A stretch of DNA of 59,748 nt from Apostichopus californicus (GCA_020650975.1 JAIPMN010000857.1:1-59748); one strand, 5' to 3'; shown: positions 46,890-59,504, numbered from the stretch's first letter. Notes: generated by a model from the letters alone, not told the origin. Program-made: numbers and translations.

Positions 46890-49800
46890 CTAGGATGAAA
46901 AAAATTTAAAAAGATATATCATCAATAGATTATAAGCTTTATTACAAAGTTTAGTACTTATTAAATTATGAAGCAAGACAACGAGGGTGATCAATTTACC
47001 AGTGTCACATCATCGCAAAATGCCAAAATATATATAGCAGTGTTTCGTATCATCCAGTTTGAAGCACACGTTCTGCAGTATTTTATGAGAGAGAAATTTA
47101 TTAACCTGGACAACCAACTGTATAAAATGTAAGCACTAAATTATACCCGGATCTTAATTTCACACACCATGAGAGGCGAGGAATATCAGGGGAAACGTGG
47201 TCAATTGTGAATAAAATCCTACAAAGAAGTGAAATACTATATATATTTACGATTATTCTTGGAATATGTCCCATTATGGAATGTGCCTTAGAAGCGTATT
47301 ATGTACCATTCTTCATTTGATGAGTAAGATATACCACAAATTTGTTTTTAAAGTGTTGTTAACTAAAACAGGTACTATCTGACTTTCTACATGGTTGTAC
47401 TTTCAACCACAATGATACGTCAACCACATGAGTGATCCAGACCAACTTCCATTCTTGTTTTTGATGACAAATGACAACATTGACATTACTACGGCCAGCC
47501 TCATCACATCAGTGGTTAATAAAATGCTCAATTTTCCAATTTCTAGCTGATTCAATGAGAGGAAACGATAATAGGCAAGATTAAGGCTACAATGTATAAC
47601 CACTGATATAACCACTGATATAACCACTGATCAAGGCTATAATGTAGGGCCCATTGATATAACCACTGATCAAGGATACAGTGTAGGGCCCATTGATATA
47701 ACCACTGACCTATTTCATTCACATACAAGGTCCAGATCTCCATATCGCAAATTTCCAACAAGCATTGAAAAATGTTTCCTCCTCCATTTTGTAAAGTATG
47801 GAAAGTGTCATTAATCATCAAAAACTTCTAAGCAGACTAAATATGTCAGCTTCAACGATTGCTAGAGGTTAGGCCTAGTGTTACAGAAAACGCACAAATG
47901 CACCGTTCATTGCGGGAGACACTCTGTGACACATACTGCAAATTTACACAGCATAATCCGCAGTGAGACATACAAGTGGTTACCAACTTACTGTTTGTGA
48001 GTCGTGCAAAGGATAATAACTTACAACAGCGGATTACAAATTTAATACGTTACTGAACAGATTTAAATGCATGGAAAGAGATGTGTTGTTGTTTGTAACA
48101 GTTTTTTTAAAATATTTTTGATGCCATTTTGTAATTATTGTGACTTTTTTGTTTGTTTTGTGATGGGCTTTTTGAAATCGTGATTGACAACCCCAACTCG
48201 AGCACTGGGGCAAACATTGTGTGACAAACAGTATGGATATATCTTACGTGGACACAGATTACATTCGTGATGCATGGACACATGTTACTGTATGTGGACA
48301 CAGGTTACATCCTGACAATATGATCAAAATAACACTCAAAGTCAATACACTTCTTTGAGCATTGATCGTAATATTTAATTTTTTTTATTACCATCATTCG
48401 TATATAGCTTTCACTTTCTACTGCATTTACATGAGAGAGGTATCAGACATGATAAACAAAGCATTGTTATGCTTCTTTTATGCAAGGTGGCAACAAAACC
48501 ACTTTTTCCAGGTGAGTTTTACTTGGTGTTAAATCTAGAACAATGGATGTATTGCCTCCCATGGGTTTCATGTGCAATAAAGTGGTTTCAACTTCATTTC
48601 CTTGTGACAGATATACTTGACACTGAGGTGCACGGAATTTAAATTTCATTCAGCCATGAATCTCTGCTTAGTTTACTTAAATAAGCACTGTCATATAGAG
48701 AACAATGAGACCTGAATAAATAAGGATGTTATCAAAGTTCCCCTGTATTCTCACAGGTTTGCTTAAATATAAGGATATGATCTAACAGAAAGTGCAAAAG
48801 AACACACCTCCTCTGCATATATATGCTTAACAAAGAAGAGGATATCCTACGGATATATCCTAGTGAGGGGTGTATGTGGATGATTGCAGCTTGGAAGGTC
48901 AGCCATACTGTATTCATTATGGAATCTTTACTTATTTATTAACATTAATGTTCTGTTGAAGGTATTCATGTCATGACAAAGGTATTTGCAGAGTAAGTAA
49001 CTCTGTTAATGCATCATGTGGCTTCATTTCAGTTAGTTTTCAATTTAGGATTTATCGCGCAAACTCTGTTGAAAAGGATTTCGCTATAAGCTATGTTGGT
49101 CAAGTTTCATATGAAAATAGTTAAATTTTTCAAAATTAAACAACGATTAATGGTACTTACTACATGGTTCAACTGCTCGCCGGACAAAATGTGGAATGTC
49201 AAAATATTTGTGAAGTACATCTTGATTAAAGGTTTAAAGGGTGTTTGAGGTTCATCGATTGAAATCTTGGTTCGATTAATACTTGGTAGCTATGGCAACG
49301 TTGTCAGGTTATGGCAACAAAGATGCAGGAAGATGTTGTTTTTATGCATACCTGTAAATATTAGCTGCCTTATGCTAGTGATTAGTGATATGTGTTCCCT
49401 ATCCCACCTCACACAAGTCTGTTAAGGTATACTGACATATAAATACAGTCTGTATGTTTTTACCTCGCTGTAAGGAGGGGGGCTCTGGTAGGCCTGTGGT
49501 GGTAGTGCATGCTGGTGATGTACAGCTGGTCCAGGAGGTGGTTGTCTAACACCGATAGGATATGCAGTAGCTGTGATATTTGTCGTTCTTCCTTGCCCAG
49601 CTGGAATGATGATTTGGTTATGTTGTTGCCCGTAGTACTGGCGACGTTTAGCATAGCTGCACATACCGCAGCATGACATCATGATTATAAACATTACGAA
49701 CCTGTAAAGATGGGTGAGCAAGAAAGATCTATATCACAAAAAAGATCAGGGAAAAAACCACCTAAAGACAAAACTAGTAGAACAATACGCTTGCTATGAA

Positions 49801-52422
49801 TGAAGCAAAACATCTAGATGCATGTTTCTCCGCACTATGAATTATACATTAACGCAGTAAATATACAAAATGGTAGTTGAATGTTGAAACTGTCCCTCTT
49901 GAAATCATTCGAGTGTATGAAGGTCAACTGTGAATGTCCGTGAGGACAAAAGGCCACACACTTTACCTTCTCTCACATATTTATATTTATATATTTATTA
50001 ATCTGTATAACAGAGAAACAGCGGACTCGTGTATGTCTCAGGTAACTCTCACAATTGCAGGCCTTGATTCCGGTTATTAACTGGCTTACTGGCAGTAGAG
50101 TCTGCCATTTGCCAGTAGACATTAAGAACTGAAAACATGGTAAGTTGGCTGACATTTTTCGGTCATAGAATTAGCATGGTTACTGTACCTAGCATAAGCC
50201 TTGTAATGCGGCCTGTTATCAGCAAATATTATCGGGCTGCTCTCAAAGGCCTTTTGCAGTAACTGATATGTGTTGTATATTCAGGAAAAATGCAGCAAGA
50301 ACTTGTTTCTAGCTAGAACTGTAGGTTCTTGGAGCAGTGGCCTTACTCAGCAAGTGGCTATAACTGTAACTGTGAAAGTTGATAGACTCATTATCACTGT
50401 AATCTGTACAACAACTGTTTTTTAGAGTATCCTTTTACATTTCATCAGCCATTTTCAAAACCAGCAGAGTGTTCCACAAATAACACTGCAATCAATGAAT
50501 TAAGACACCCTCCTATATTTTCCACCAACTGAAGGTCACTTAGCGAGCAATTGCTGATTTAATTCTGTTGTCAGCATTTGTCTCACAGTGGCACTTTCAC
50601 AAAGGTGTTAATCCCAGAAAAAACTGCAAAAGGTAAATTTTCAAAAATCTTCTCCTCATTGCTCGTTACTTGAAAAATGTCAGGATAGCTTGCTTTTGCT
50701 CTATAGGTGTGAAAGCTTGAAATGGACAGCATTGACATTGCAAATTAAGCTGCCTTAATATGCATAAATGTGTAAGATACAGTATATGTATCATCACTGT
50801 TCAAATAGTCAACAGTTTTAGCATGTTTGTAGACTGAGATCTGTAGACTTCCATTTGGAAACAGAAACCCCCAGGGCTATGAAATAAAAGTCTTCAAACA
50901 AATCTTTTCGGCTTGCTTACCAGAAATACCATAAGTTCCAAAAGCTGTAGCCATAACTGTTACGACAGCACGTGGAGCCGCAGCAATATTCATCAAAGGA
51001 ACAACTGTGAATGAAACACATATACCGTGTTTAAAAGACCTAAACATGAAACTTACACATATTAGTCATTGCACAATGACAAAACTGGTTTAGAAATGAA
51101 AGTAGTTGAAAGAAAAAAAAGGATACATTTAACTTAACATAAATCATATTAATCTACTTTAGTTTAGTTTAGTAGAAAAAAAGGATCAGGAGGGACACTC
51201 AAGTCCCCATCAAGGACCCTATATGAGAGGAAGCTATACTAAACTATTACCCTAGATTACTATATGTACTATACCTCCCTGTAACGAAAGCAGTGGTTAT
51301 TCTTAGGTTATATGGTGACATTTCGGTGAATTGGACATAGAGAAGTTCTCCTTCTTGTGATACTTAGTTCAACACAAAGGAATTAGTGACTGTATGCAAC
51401 TTTCTCTTGCTACTATAGTAAAAGTCTCATACTTACTAGTCGCCATTATCACAGTATTCACCAGTAACCTGACAAAGAAGACAGAAAATATTTTGGTGTG
51501 TACCGTAAAAGAAAGTAATTAACATGTACAGTAACTCTTTGGATTTGTGCTAAATGTAGCTATACCATCCTTTAATACTTGTCTACCTTTCACAATTCAT
51601 CAACCACATCTCATACTAAACTGCCACAATTCTCTATGTATTCCTGTTTAACAACCGATGCAGGTCTTCGATTTCTCAAGCAAAACTGGGCAGTCAGGTT
51701 AAGATTCAGCTGGATAACTGACATTCTAAGTTAGTAGGCGTTGTCATAACAAGAGCTGTTCTGGCTGCCTATAGAACAGTTTGAGTGCATGTTCTTTCTC
51801 AACCTTTAACCTGATTATGCTATACTTCCATTCTCCTGTCCAAGGGACTCATGAAAATCCAATCACTTCACCTAGCCTATAGTAACACTTCATGATACAG
51901 TGAGTATCCATGTAAGGGGACTGGGGTTGGGAGTGAATGGAGTTGTAGTTTTGTTCTCTGGCTTTATCTTTGTTGACTTTTCTTGAAAGTATCTTGCTTT
52001 GAAAAGCAAAGATGTTTATCGGAGGCACTCACTACTCAGAAATTGTATTTTATCGGTCTCACTCTCAGTAAAGAAAGGTAGATAAATCTAGGTTAATAAT
52101 ATTAATGTAGGCCTAAAGTTACGACTAGGCTGGGCCTACCGTAGTACTATTATTAAGTAAGGCTAAAGTGATTAGGCTCTAGATAAATTGCTAAGTTACT
52201 GCATCATGCGACAATGTTATATAGTTACCAACACATAGGCTTATAAGGTTTGGCCTAGGCCTAAGTTGTGCCTAGCGTGGCTAATAGTAATTTTGACGTT
52301 ATGTTAATCCCGTGCTAGGACTAAGGTATTTGTTTTAACAGACATAGCCTATGCTTACTTACCACCTGAATTAATAAAGTAAGAATAACCCCAAGAACTG
52401 TGGTATAATTTATTATCGTCAT
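46671..52422 (-). CDS. VOPP1/WBP1-family type I membrane protein, complete, five exons (span includes introns)
   Basis: The joined exons give 210 residues. Residues 1-20 form a hydrophobic signal peptide (MTIINYTTVLGVILTLLIQV). Residues 21-51 are a short ectodomain with six cysteines (26, 32, 38, 39, 43, 44), including CCGSTCC. Residues about 52-73 (FWNLWYFWFVMFII through CCGMC) are one membrane segment, followed by basic KRR. The rest is a Gln/Pro/Tyr-rich cytosolic tail with two WW-domain ligands, PPPY (133-136) and PPAY (194-197). The CCG-x-x-CC, LWYFW and CC-x-C-basic pattern with PPxY is that of VOPP1 (endolysosomal, pro-survival) and WBP1/WBP1L (bind NEDD4-type ubiquitin ligases). I infer a trafficking or ligase-adaptor role. 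All exon phases fit. It converges on SMARCD and diverges from ACMSD. Which subfamily member it represents is unclear. Confidence 0.88.
46890..49463 (-). other. VOPP1-like intron 4
   Basis: A 2.6-kb intron containing a tandem repeat of ATAACCACTGAT units (47594-47709). Nothing else was recognised. Confidence 0.75.
47594..47709. repeat. Nested tandem repeat, 12-bp ATAACCACTGAT units within a 53-bp unit
   Basis: Three ATAACCACTGAT units are followed by a block (CAAGGCTATAATGTAGGGCC and CATTGAT) that is repeated once with changes. It generates a Trp/Tyr/Gln-rich open frame on the minus strand that is not a gene. Confidence 0.85.
49464..49701 (-). CDS. VOPP1-like exon 4 (membrane segment and tail)
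   Basis: The acceptor is CATCTTTACAG and the donor GAG|GTAAAA. It completes a split Trp codon, then encodes FVMFIIMMSCCGMCSYAKRR and a Gln/Pro/His-rich tail ending QSPPPYSE. An open frame that runs upstream of it is intron read-through. Confidence 0.93.
49702..50920 (-). other. VOPP1-like intron 3
   Basis: A 1.2-kb AT-rich intron in which no feature was recognised. Confidence 0.75.
50921..51004 (-). CDS. VOPP1-like exon 3 (cysteine cluster)
   Basis: It starts in phase 2 after a CACAG acceptor and ends with two bases of a Trp codon before GTAAGC. It encodes CSFDEYCCGSTCCRNSYGYS and FWNLWYF, the family signature. It has no ATG-initiated open frame of its own and was found by motif and splice-phase matching. 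Confidence 0.92.
51005..51436 (-). other. VOPP1-like intron 2
   Basis: A 432-bp intron with a poly-A rich stretch at 51110-51185. Nothing else was recognised. Confidence 0.75.
51437..51468 (-). CDS. VOPP1-like exon 2 (32-bp microexon)
   Basis: The acceptor is CTTTGTCAG and the donor GTAAGT. It encodes VTGEYCDNGD and two bases of a Tyr codon. Its length and phase exactly bridge the signal-peptide exon and the cysteine-cluster exon, which is strong support despite its size. Confidence 0.82.
51469..52362 (-). other. VOPP1-like intron 1
   Basis: Contains a patch rich in TAGGCCTA-type words (about 52090-52285) close to exon 1, and otherwise unremarkable AT-rich sequence. Confidence 0.7.
52363..52422 (-). 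CDS. VOPP1-like exon 1 (signal peptide)
   Basis: Its 20 codons from ATG at 52422 encode the hydrophobic leader, ending at donor GTAAGT (phase 0). The start has A at -3. An in-frame ATG 36 codons upstream (52530) would put a polar stretch before the leader, so 52422 is preferred. Confidence 0.82.
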
Positions 52423-53296
52423 GTTTATTCCCTCCTCTTTCTCACGCTTCCAAATATTACGGAGTCTGTATGAAGTTATAACTTTCGTATGCGTACGATT
52501 TAATTCCTGGTAACTAACGTTTGTCTTCACTCTCTATGTAATGTCGCGTTCTACTAATACTGTATTCTGTACTAATGTATATACGTAACGTACGTGTGTA
52601 CGTAGAACAGTAAAGCGGATAGGGCTGGAAGGTCAATTACACACTATCTCCAGGAATCTGTGACGTCATAGAAAGCCGAATATGGAAACTTACATATGGG
52701 AAAATCCCACATATTTCTTGAACGGTTGGAAACATATGAAATCTTGGACGGTATCTTTTCGGCTCGAAATTATAGTAGGTTTTCACTTATAGGTTATGCA
52801 TGTGTATCCCTAATCCCACGGATATACATGTACTGTCTTCTAATATAATATTCCATTCTACATCGATTTAAGTCGCATTTGATAAAAAGATATAGGCTTG
52901 CTCGTTAGTTGAACTTCGTTAATGAAACTGATAAGGACATGCACAAATGAAGTTGTTTTTCTTATAAAAATGATACAAGTTTATTCGTATAGTAAAAGCT
53001 GTGATTTGTGTAACATGCTATTGTATTTGACGTAATGATAGCGCATTAAAAAAAAACACCAGTCCTCTCATGGCAAACCACGTGTCGATCTCTAGTCATT
53101 TTGTAAGGCGATGTTTGAGCCTCTCAGTAAGGTGGAATATGCTTCGTCAAGGTGTTGTCCTCTGTGTATATACAGATTATCATACCGCATAGTCAGGTTT
53201 GAAACGTGCAGGAAAGTTTAAATTAATGCATCGCGCCAAGCTTTACATAGCCTAATGTACATGAATATTTCGTATACCCATGGACCTCAGTAAGCC
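52423..53296. other. Promoter-side flank of the VOPP1-like gene
   Basis: This presumably contains the transcription start and 5' UTR of the minus-strand gene. There is an ACGTACGTGTGTACGTAG patch near 52588, but no TATA box could be assigned with confidence. No other element was seen. Confidence 0.4.
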
Positions 53297-53763
53297 GGAA
53301 CATTAAGCTTAGGATTTTTGAGGCTTTATTAAAGAGTATTTTTTTTGTACAATTGCGAACTGTGGGGCACAACGAAGGATCTTGATCTTGATCGCAAAAT
53401 TGACACTTTTCAAAGGAGACTACTTCTTAATACTCTCAACATTAGATGGACCAATAACAATTGGTTATCAAACGATGAGCTCTACAATGAAACCAACCAA
53501 ACACCTTGGTCATCCATAGTCGCACATAGAAGATTGAGATTTTTCGGTCATGTAGCAAGACTCCAGGAGGACGCTCCAGCAAAGGTTGCTTTAAGAGAAG
53601 CACTGAGACATACTGCTAAACCAGTAGGAAGGCCCGTGACTACCTTGCTTGGAAAAATAAAGTCGCAATTTAAGGAAGTTAATATTAACAATTTCGAGGA
53701 AGCAATAAACCTTGCGCAAGATCGTGATACGTGGCGGAGGTTAATCACTGAGCATGTCGGATA
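53297..53763 (+). pseudogene. LINE (non-LTR retrotransposon) reverse-transcriptase C-terminal fragment
   Basis: The 139-codon open frame at 53345-53763 carries LYNCELWG, DTFQRRLLLNTLNIRW, RRLRFFGHVARLQEDAPAKV and KPVGRP, the usual end of reverse transcriptases in retroposons of the Jockey/RTE/I-type groups. Upstream sequence (IKLRIFEALLKSIF) belongs to the same domain but is one frame away; the shift falls in a run of eight T at 53337-53346. The catalytic domains and endonuclease are absent, so this is a dead, 5'-truncated copy. Which LINE clade it belongs to is not settled. Confidence 0.88.
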
Positions 53764-56700
53764 GACGAGACTCAACTTACTGCTATGGACCTCATGTCTA
53801 TAGGTCACATTTTTCTTGGAAACATCAATCACGTTAAAATGAAAGCTTTCAATTCAAATCCGTACACATATTACAGACCTCCCATCGAACCTTTAAAACC
53901 TTTAAAAAACCTTTATTTCAAAAAAGCTCTTTTCTATTTTAAATACTTTTTAAAACCTTTAAGAATCATCACAGTTAAAACAAAATATTTTAAAGATTAA
54001 GTTTAGAGTAGAACTATTGTATTCAGTCATGCTAACCATTGACCATAACGTTTTTGTGGACAGCCATGGCAGGCATGATTCATGCAGTGATACAAAACAG
54101 AATCACAATGGACGGTGACACTAGTGCATGTCTCATTGGTCCGACTAACATGGCTTGCGTGGATTTCGACGCGATTATAGTTACATAAACACATGTTTCT
54201 ACAAGAATCTGGGAACGTTGATAAATGTCATCAACTAATAAAGAATATCTTGCACCCGCTAATTGTACTATTGTAGGGAAGAAGAACACATTGACAGCCC
54301 GAGTTACTCGGATTTATCTGGGAGGAAATTAATAACGGATATGAAACCGTAACTGATGCAAATAGGTATTGTGAGCTTGCTTTTGCGTACACTTTTGTTT
54401 ATATGCAAGTTGCCTATATAGATACAACGATACAACACACTGCTGTTCATTTAATTGATCTGATCTGATCTGATTTGATCGTCGTTTAGGAAAATAATCC
54501 CATGAAAAGTATAGGAACCTCTGTTATCAAACTGACATTGGCTCTCGAGTAAGGCGAAGAGAGTTTTTGACTACAATGCAATTTGTAGCAGTGAATTGAA
54601 GATTTCACCTAGCTCCTGTCGGGAACGGGAATAAATCTATAATTATGTTTGAAGGCCTCTCAAGCTTTCAACGTATTTTCCTGTTTCATTACGTGTATGT
54701 TAACTTTTCCTTTACTTTATCTCGGGTTATCATCTTATATACTGTCAAATTTCTGGAATTAAAAGCAGTGCATGGGAATGTATAGACTTATATTACTTCC
54801 CATCGGTGCAGTCACGTTCACGAGTTCCTCATGGCACCAATTACTCTACCATGTTAACCTTCGATATACCAGTAATCACTGGCCGCAAGGTATATGACTT
54901 TTATCGTATCGTTGGGCAAATTTGGTTTCTCCTATATGTAGCCCTTTATTGTAAAACTATATAGGGTAAAATTTGAAATGAATTGATTTGAACATCAAAG
55001 TGAGACCATTTTCCTCGCCACCGGCTGTTCCCTCCCCTCTGTTGCCATGTTGCGGTTATGAATATGTATATATGAATACCCACAACACGGCAAAAGAATC
55101 GTACGTTACATACGGAACAGCTAGAAATTTCCGTACATAACTTATCAGAAATATACATAGGACGAACATAGCATCAAATTGATCTTTCTCGCACAAACTG
55201 AAGGTTGGCTCATTATGGATTCCATGATCATAATGGTCATTGTCATATTGGAAAGTTGAGAGGAGCATGGCTGACGTATATGATCTCTGATAAAAAAAAT
55301 CAGATATGTTTGTGTCTCCGCATTATATGTTATCTATTACTGTGTTATATGTCATCTAAACTGTGTTATATGTTACATATTACTGTCCATATATAAGCTG
55401 TTATAATGACACTTTCTCCTTATTGCGGCTATTATGCAAAGATGTCATGTGAGCAGACATCCGTTATTGACGTAAACTAAAAGATTATATAAATATAAAC
55501 ATTACGCAGATTGTACTAAATCGGGAGGACTGAAGATATTAATTCACACGAGTTAGAAATTTAGTGACTGGGTTTGTGCGGGGGTTTCCTGGTCACGAGA
55601 CACGAGAACAATTATAATCATTAAGGTTCCGTTAACTGGCAAATATTTAGCTTTCTACTATTATAACCGTAACTCAAACTAAAACTTTAGTCATCATGAG
55701 ATAAACACCATGATAGACCCAATACCAACAATTAAGTTAGCTATAACGGAAATCTTTTCCGGTTGGATGATGATCTGGTGGCGGTAGAAATAACTGTCCA
55801 TGCATGCATATACATACATGGAGAACATTTTGACGTACTTAACCACATATCCAGATAGAACTCTACAGAATGTTTAGCCTCAATATAGGTTTTGTGTGGA
55901 GGGCAGCCGTCTGGTAACAAGATTTGCCATCTGTATCATAAATTACTGAGTACAAGTAGTATCCCCTTGTTGTGAGTACGAAAACAAGGCTCACTGTCAT
56001 ACGAGTACGAATCCATTACTTTGTCGAGAGTTCTTGTGCAGAAGTAATATGAGAACGACGGTACAGATAACTTTGCTAGAATACGAGTAATGACTTACTA
56101 CACGGGAAGGTGTGGAGGGGGGGGGGGGTCTAGTCTTCCTTATATGTTTTCCCCCTAGAAAGGTATTGCCTGTGCCTGCCTGTAGCTAGAAAAGTATCTC
56201 CCTCCTTTCAAGAAAGAAGTTTTTCTATACCATTGGCTGCAAATCTGACATGACAGTATTTACACCATCCCCTGAATTCCCCTCACCTTTCGCTTTGTCA
56301 ACTTGTCATCATACCTGTTTTGTGACGTCCATATACAAGGCTGGGATGGTACGGTTGGCGGTACGGTTGGCGGATGCACGTAGGTTGGATCTACCAGGTA
56401 ACGGTTGTCCAAGCATCTGCCTTCAGATTTGGATTTCATACAATGTGCAATTGTTGTTATTTCGTTGTCATTTTCCCTACCATGAGAGATTACGGTTTCT
56501 CATTCTCGCCACGTGTGAACTTAGAAGATTGCTAGGGGATTTCATTCAGGTTTTGATGCAGTGATTTTATAATCACGGCGATTGCCAGTGTGTGTTTATA
56601 GTGCGGTATAATGGTGTCAGGAATAACAAGAACAACAACCGAAAACGAAATCAAATATACACGTGATCTTTGGCAAAGTTCGAACAATGGAGAATACCAA

Positions 56701-58499
56701 GAGAATGCAAAAGAGTGATTTATAGCTGGGGGTAATCTCTTGTGTCCGCAACTGAACAGGAATGGATTGAGGGTATGTCAACACTTGGAAGTTTGAGGGT
56801 CTATTTCCATTCCAGAAAGATGGTCAACAATGAAACACAATGAAGATTTCAACTTGTACGTGCTGCGTTTCTAAACGCCTTAGCATACAATTATAATTCT
56901 TCCATAATCTTAGTAACTTTCCATTTCAAATGTATGTGTATTTTGCTATGACACGTTAACACATATCCAATCATTTCAACCAATGGGCGTTCATTAGAAC
57001 GAATGGAAGGCGCGACCGTGGGTGTACCATTGTAACCTTTGAACCGAATCGTTGTTTATGACGTAAATATGACTTTACAAAGTTGCCACAGAGCATACGG
57101 CTCTGAGTTGCCAGGTGTTATCTGTTATAGCGCCATATCCATGAACATGTAATATTGACCTTTGTTATTGAATGCGATTAGGTCCGTTATTGAATGTGTA
57201 CAGTGGTGGTACTTAAACTGTATACAGTATTAATAATCAGTCAATACACAGACTAAGTGCAAGCCCAAAACACCAACCTTCAGAGTTGAATGTCGACCTT
57301 TCTGTGACAGTCATTACCCACTCAAACCCAATTACCACATTGTTTTGACAGTGCTTTTCATCATCTTCGGAAAAAGTGGTGAGAAGGGTTCGTTTAAAAC
57401 TAAAGTAAGCAGTGTTGTAGGCTTAGGCTAGTAATATTGGTGGCTAACAAGTAACATAAACTATAGTATAAGTATAAAGTGAAATAACTATGAAGAGCCT
57501 GCAACAGTGTAACTGTAAGTCTGTACCCAAGTTGTAAGCTAGGGTATGTTATAGTAAACTATGAAGGTTAAGCTAATATTACTTTCATATTAGACTAGCA
57601 TTATTAATAACAACTAAGAAATTAAGGAGCAATTGCAGAATACCCCGCAGCTGCTCACACTTCACAGACAGGACTTTTTGGGAACGACAATACAGGTTTA
57701 CAACGGACTTAATCTGTCATATTCAAGGGTTGCTGGGTATTGTGAAATATAGCTGGAATTAAATGTCCACTAGCTTCTTAAGTTCTTGTTGTCATAGTCT
57801 TTCTAGGCTAGTAGTAGTAATGGTAGGCCTAGTATTGAATTAGTAATTACTAGCCTAACATTAGCCTAGCCTAAGGTAGGGCTAACCTAGGCCTAAACCT
57901 AACTGTAATCTAGGCTGTTGATTTGTTATTCTTGATGGGCTCCAAGGAAGGAATGCCCTTTTTCACCCTTCCCAACTTCAGCACAAAACAGATACAAAAA
58001 GTTAGCCATTTCCCCTGGGTGCATGGCCAGGGTTTAAGCTAGTCTTTATTCATCTGAACATTAGTATAATTTTAAGCATTGTCCTAAGTTAGAATCATAA
58101 GTATATTATGTTTAAAGCATTTCTTTGCTATCATGGCTTCTTAAATTCAACTTAAAATAAAAAGTGTCAAAGTAAGTGTCAAAGTCAGTGAAATATAATA
58201 GCAAAATGCTGCTCCAGTAAAAAGGTATCGTTGGTTTGTTGTTAGGCTATGTTTGCTCTGTAATCATTAACTCCAGGTATTTGCTTCCAGTAAGCATCGA
58301 ACTTAAATTTGCAACAGTTGACTGCATTCTGTGATAATGAGTTCAAGTTGTCGATGGCACTGTGACTCGTTGAGTAAAAAAATGAACAAAAGAAGTTGGG
58401 GTAAACCCTAGGCTTAACTAGCTTGTAGCTACAGTACTTCCTCTGGTAATTGAGTTAGAAACCCTGGAGTACAGTTTGTGAGTTGTTTTATTTTGACCA
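53764..58499. other. Intergenic region between the VOPP1-like gene and ACMSD
   Basis: The first few hundred bases may be the LINE 3' end (Lys/Leu-type A-rich repeats of CCTTTAAAA near 53890-53960). A GATCTGATCTGATCTGATTT microsatellite lies at about 54460-54479, a G run near 56117, and a TAGGCCTA-rich patch at about 57810-57915. Open frames here (for example 56250-56564) resemble no known family. Confidence 0.6.
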
Positions 58500-58842
58500 G
58501 AAATATACATGTCTCCTCTCAATCTTCAATGTACTAAGCGTGGTAGATTTAACCCTTTCAACCGTTTTTCATGTCTGGGGTATCCATTAAAACAGGTGTT
58601 AATTTAGTTGCTCTTCGTTGTATAGCCTCAATAGCATCTACCTCTTTCATGTAAAGAGGAGACGATGCTGGTACTCAATAATGGGTCTCACCATTGCCTT
58701 GTACAGTGGCAGTAACGTTTGACCATCAAGGTACCTAAAAGTTCTACGACTGACTCCCAGGATGCTGTTAGCTTTGAGTACTGTTTTCTCTGTGTGATCT
58801 CTGAACTTTAGGTCCTTGTCAACTGTGATAACCCAGATTCGT
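58500..58842 (-). pseudogene. CR1/L2-like LINE reverse-transcriptase fragment, frameshifted
   Basis: On the minus strand from about 58842, codons give TVDKDLKFRDHTEKTVLKAN, SILGVSRRTFRYLDGQ, LYKAMVRPIIEY, then after a frame change DAIEAIQRRATKL and, after another, GLNLPRL and RLRGDM. This order (thumb region through the RRLRGDM box) is typical of the C-terminal part of CR1-type reverse transcriptases. At least two frameshifts and an in-frame stop show a decayed copy. Confidence 0.85.
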
Positions 58843-59491
58843 TACCACACTGTACTCAAGTCTTGAGTGGTTCCATAGTAATTAGTATGCATCGCCACAG
58901 TATAATGATACTCAGAATAAGATGAACCAAAGGAGGGGGGGGGGGAGGAGGGGTGGAACCTGTGTATTTTCTTTGAACAATTAATAAAGTGATTGCTACC
59001 ATCATTCATAAATGCCTATGTAAGCTACACTAAAAAGTGCAATAAGAAAATACAAACTTATGACAGTTTTGATATATTTGGTATATAGGTAGACCTATTC
59101 TACTATTGAAAGCAATTTGTTGTTTGTTGTTTGAGTAAAATTACTCCCTGAGTGTTCACTGGAATCAAACCAGACTGTGTTATGTTCAGTGTCCTGTGTG
59201 ATGTCTTTGTTCCTTAAGTCTGTATTCACAATTTCTTTAACCATAGAAAAAAAATATGACCAAATGTCATGTTTTCAGATAAATAGAAGTAATAGGCAAT
59301 GAATGTTAACATACTGTATTTGTTGTTCTCATATGGTATGTCAGAATATGTCAAATTTTTCATTGTGAAAACTTTCTTTTTCTCTTTTTCTCTTTTTCTG
59401 TGTCACAATTTTACTACTTCCAAAGTTGTTTCAAGAGAATCCATTTTTCTTCGACAATCATCCAATGCTGGCTAAGACTGTGAAGCTTTAA
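58843..59491. other. Upstream flank of ACMSD
   Basis: AT-rich, with a G run near 58936 and a CTTTTTCTCTTTTTCTCTTT pyrimidine tract at about 59372-59399. The latter could be a promoter polypyrimidine element or precede a 5' UTR splice acceptor. Confidence 0.4.
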
Positions 59492-59504
59492 AGGTCAAAG
59501 GTCA
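59492..59504 (+). promoter_or_regulatory. Perfect DR1 nuclear-receptor element upstream of ACMSD
   Basis: AGGTCA-A-AGGTCA, two consensus half-sites spaced by one base, 20 bp before the ACMSD ATG. DR1 is bound by HNF4 and RXR/PPAR-type receptors. In mammals ACMSD expression is known to depend on HNF4 and respond to PPAR-alpha ligands. It may be promoter or 5' UTR, since the transcription start is not visible. Confidence 0.55.

Noticed and set aside
56250-56564. 104-codon open frame upstream of ACMSD
   Set aside because: No family recognised and no conserved motif; treated as chance.
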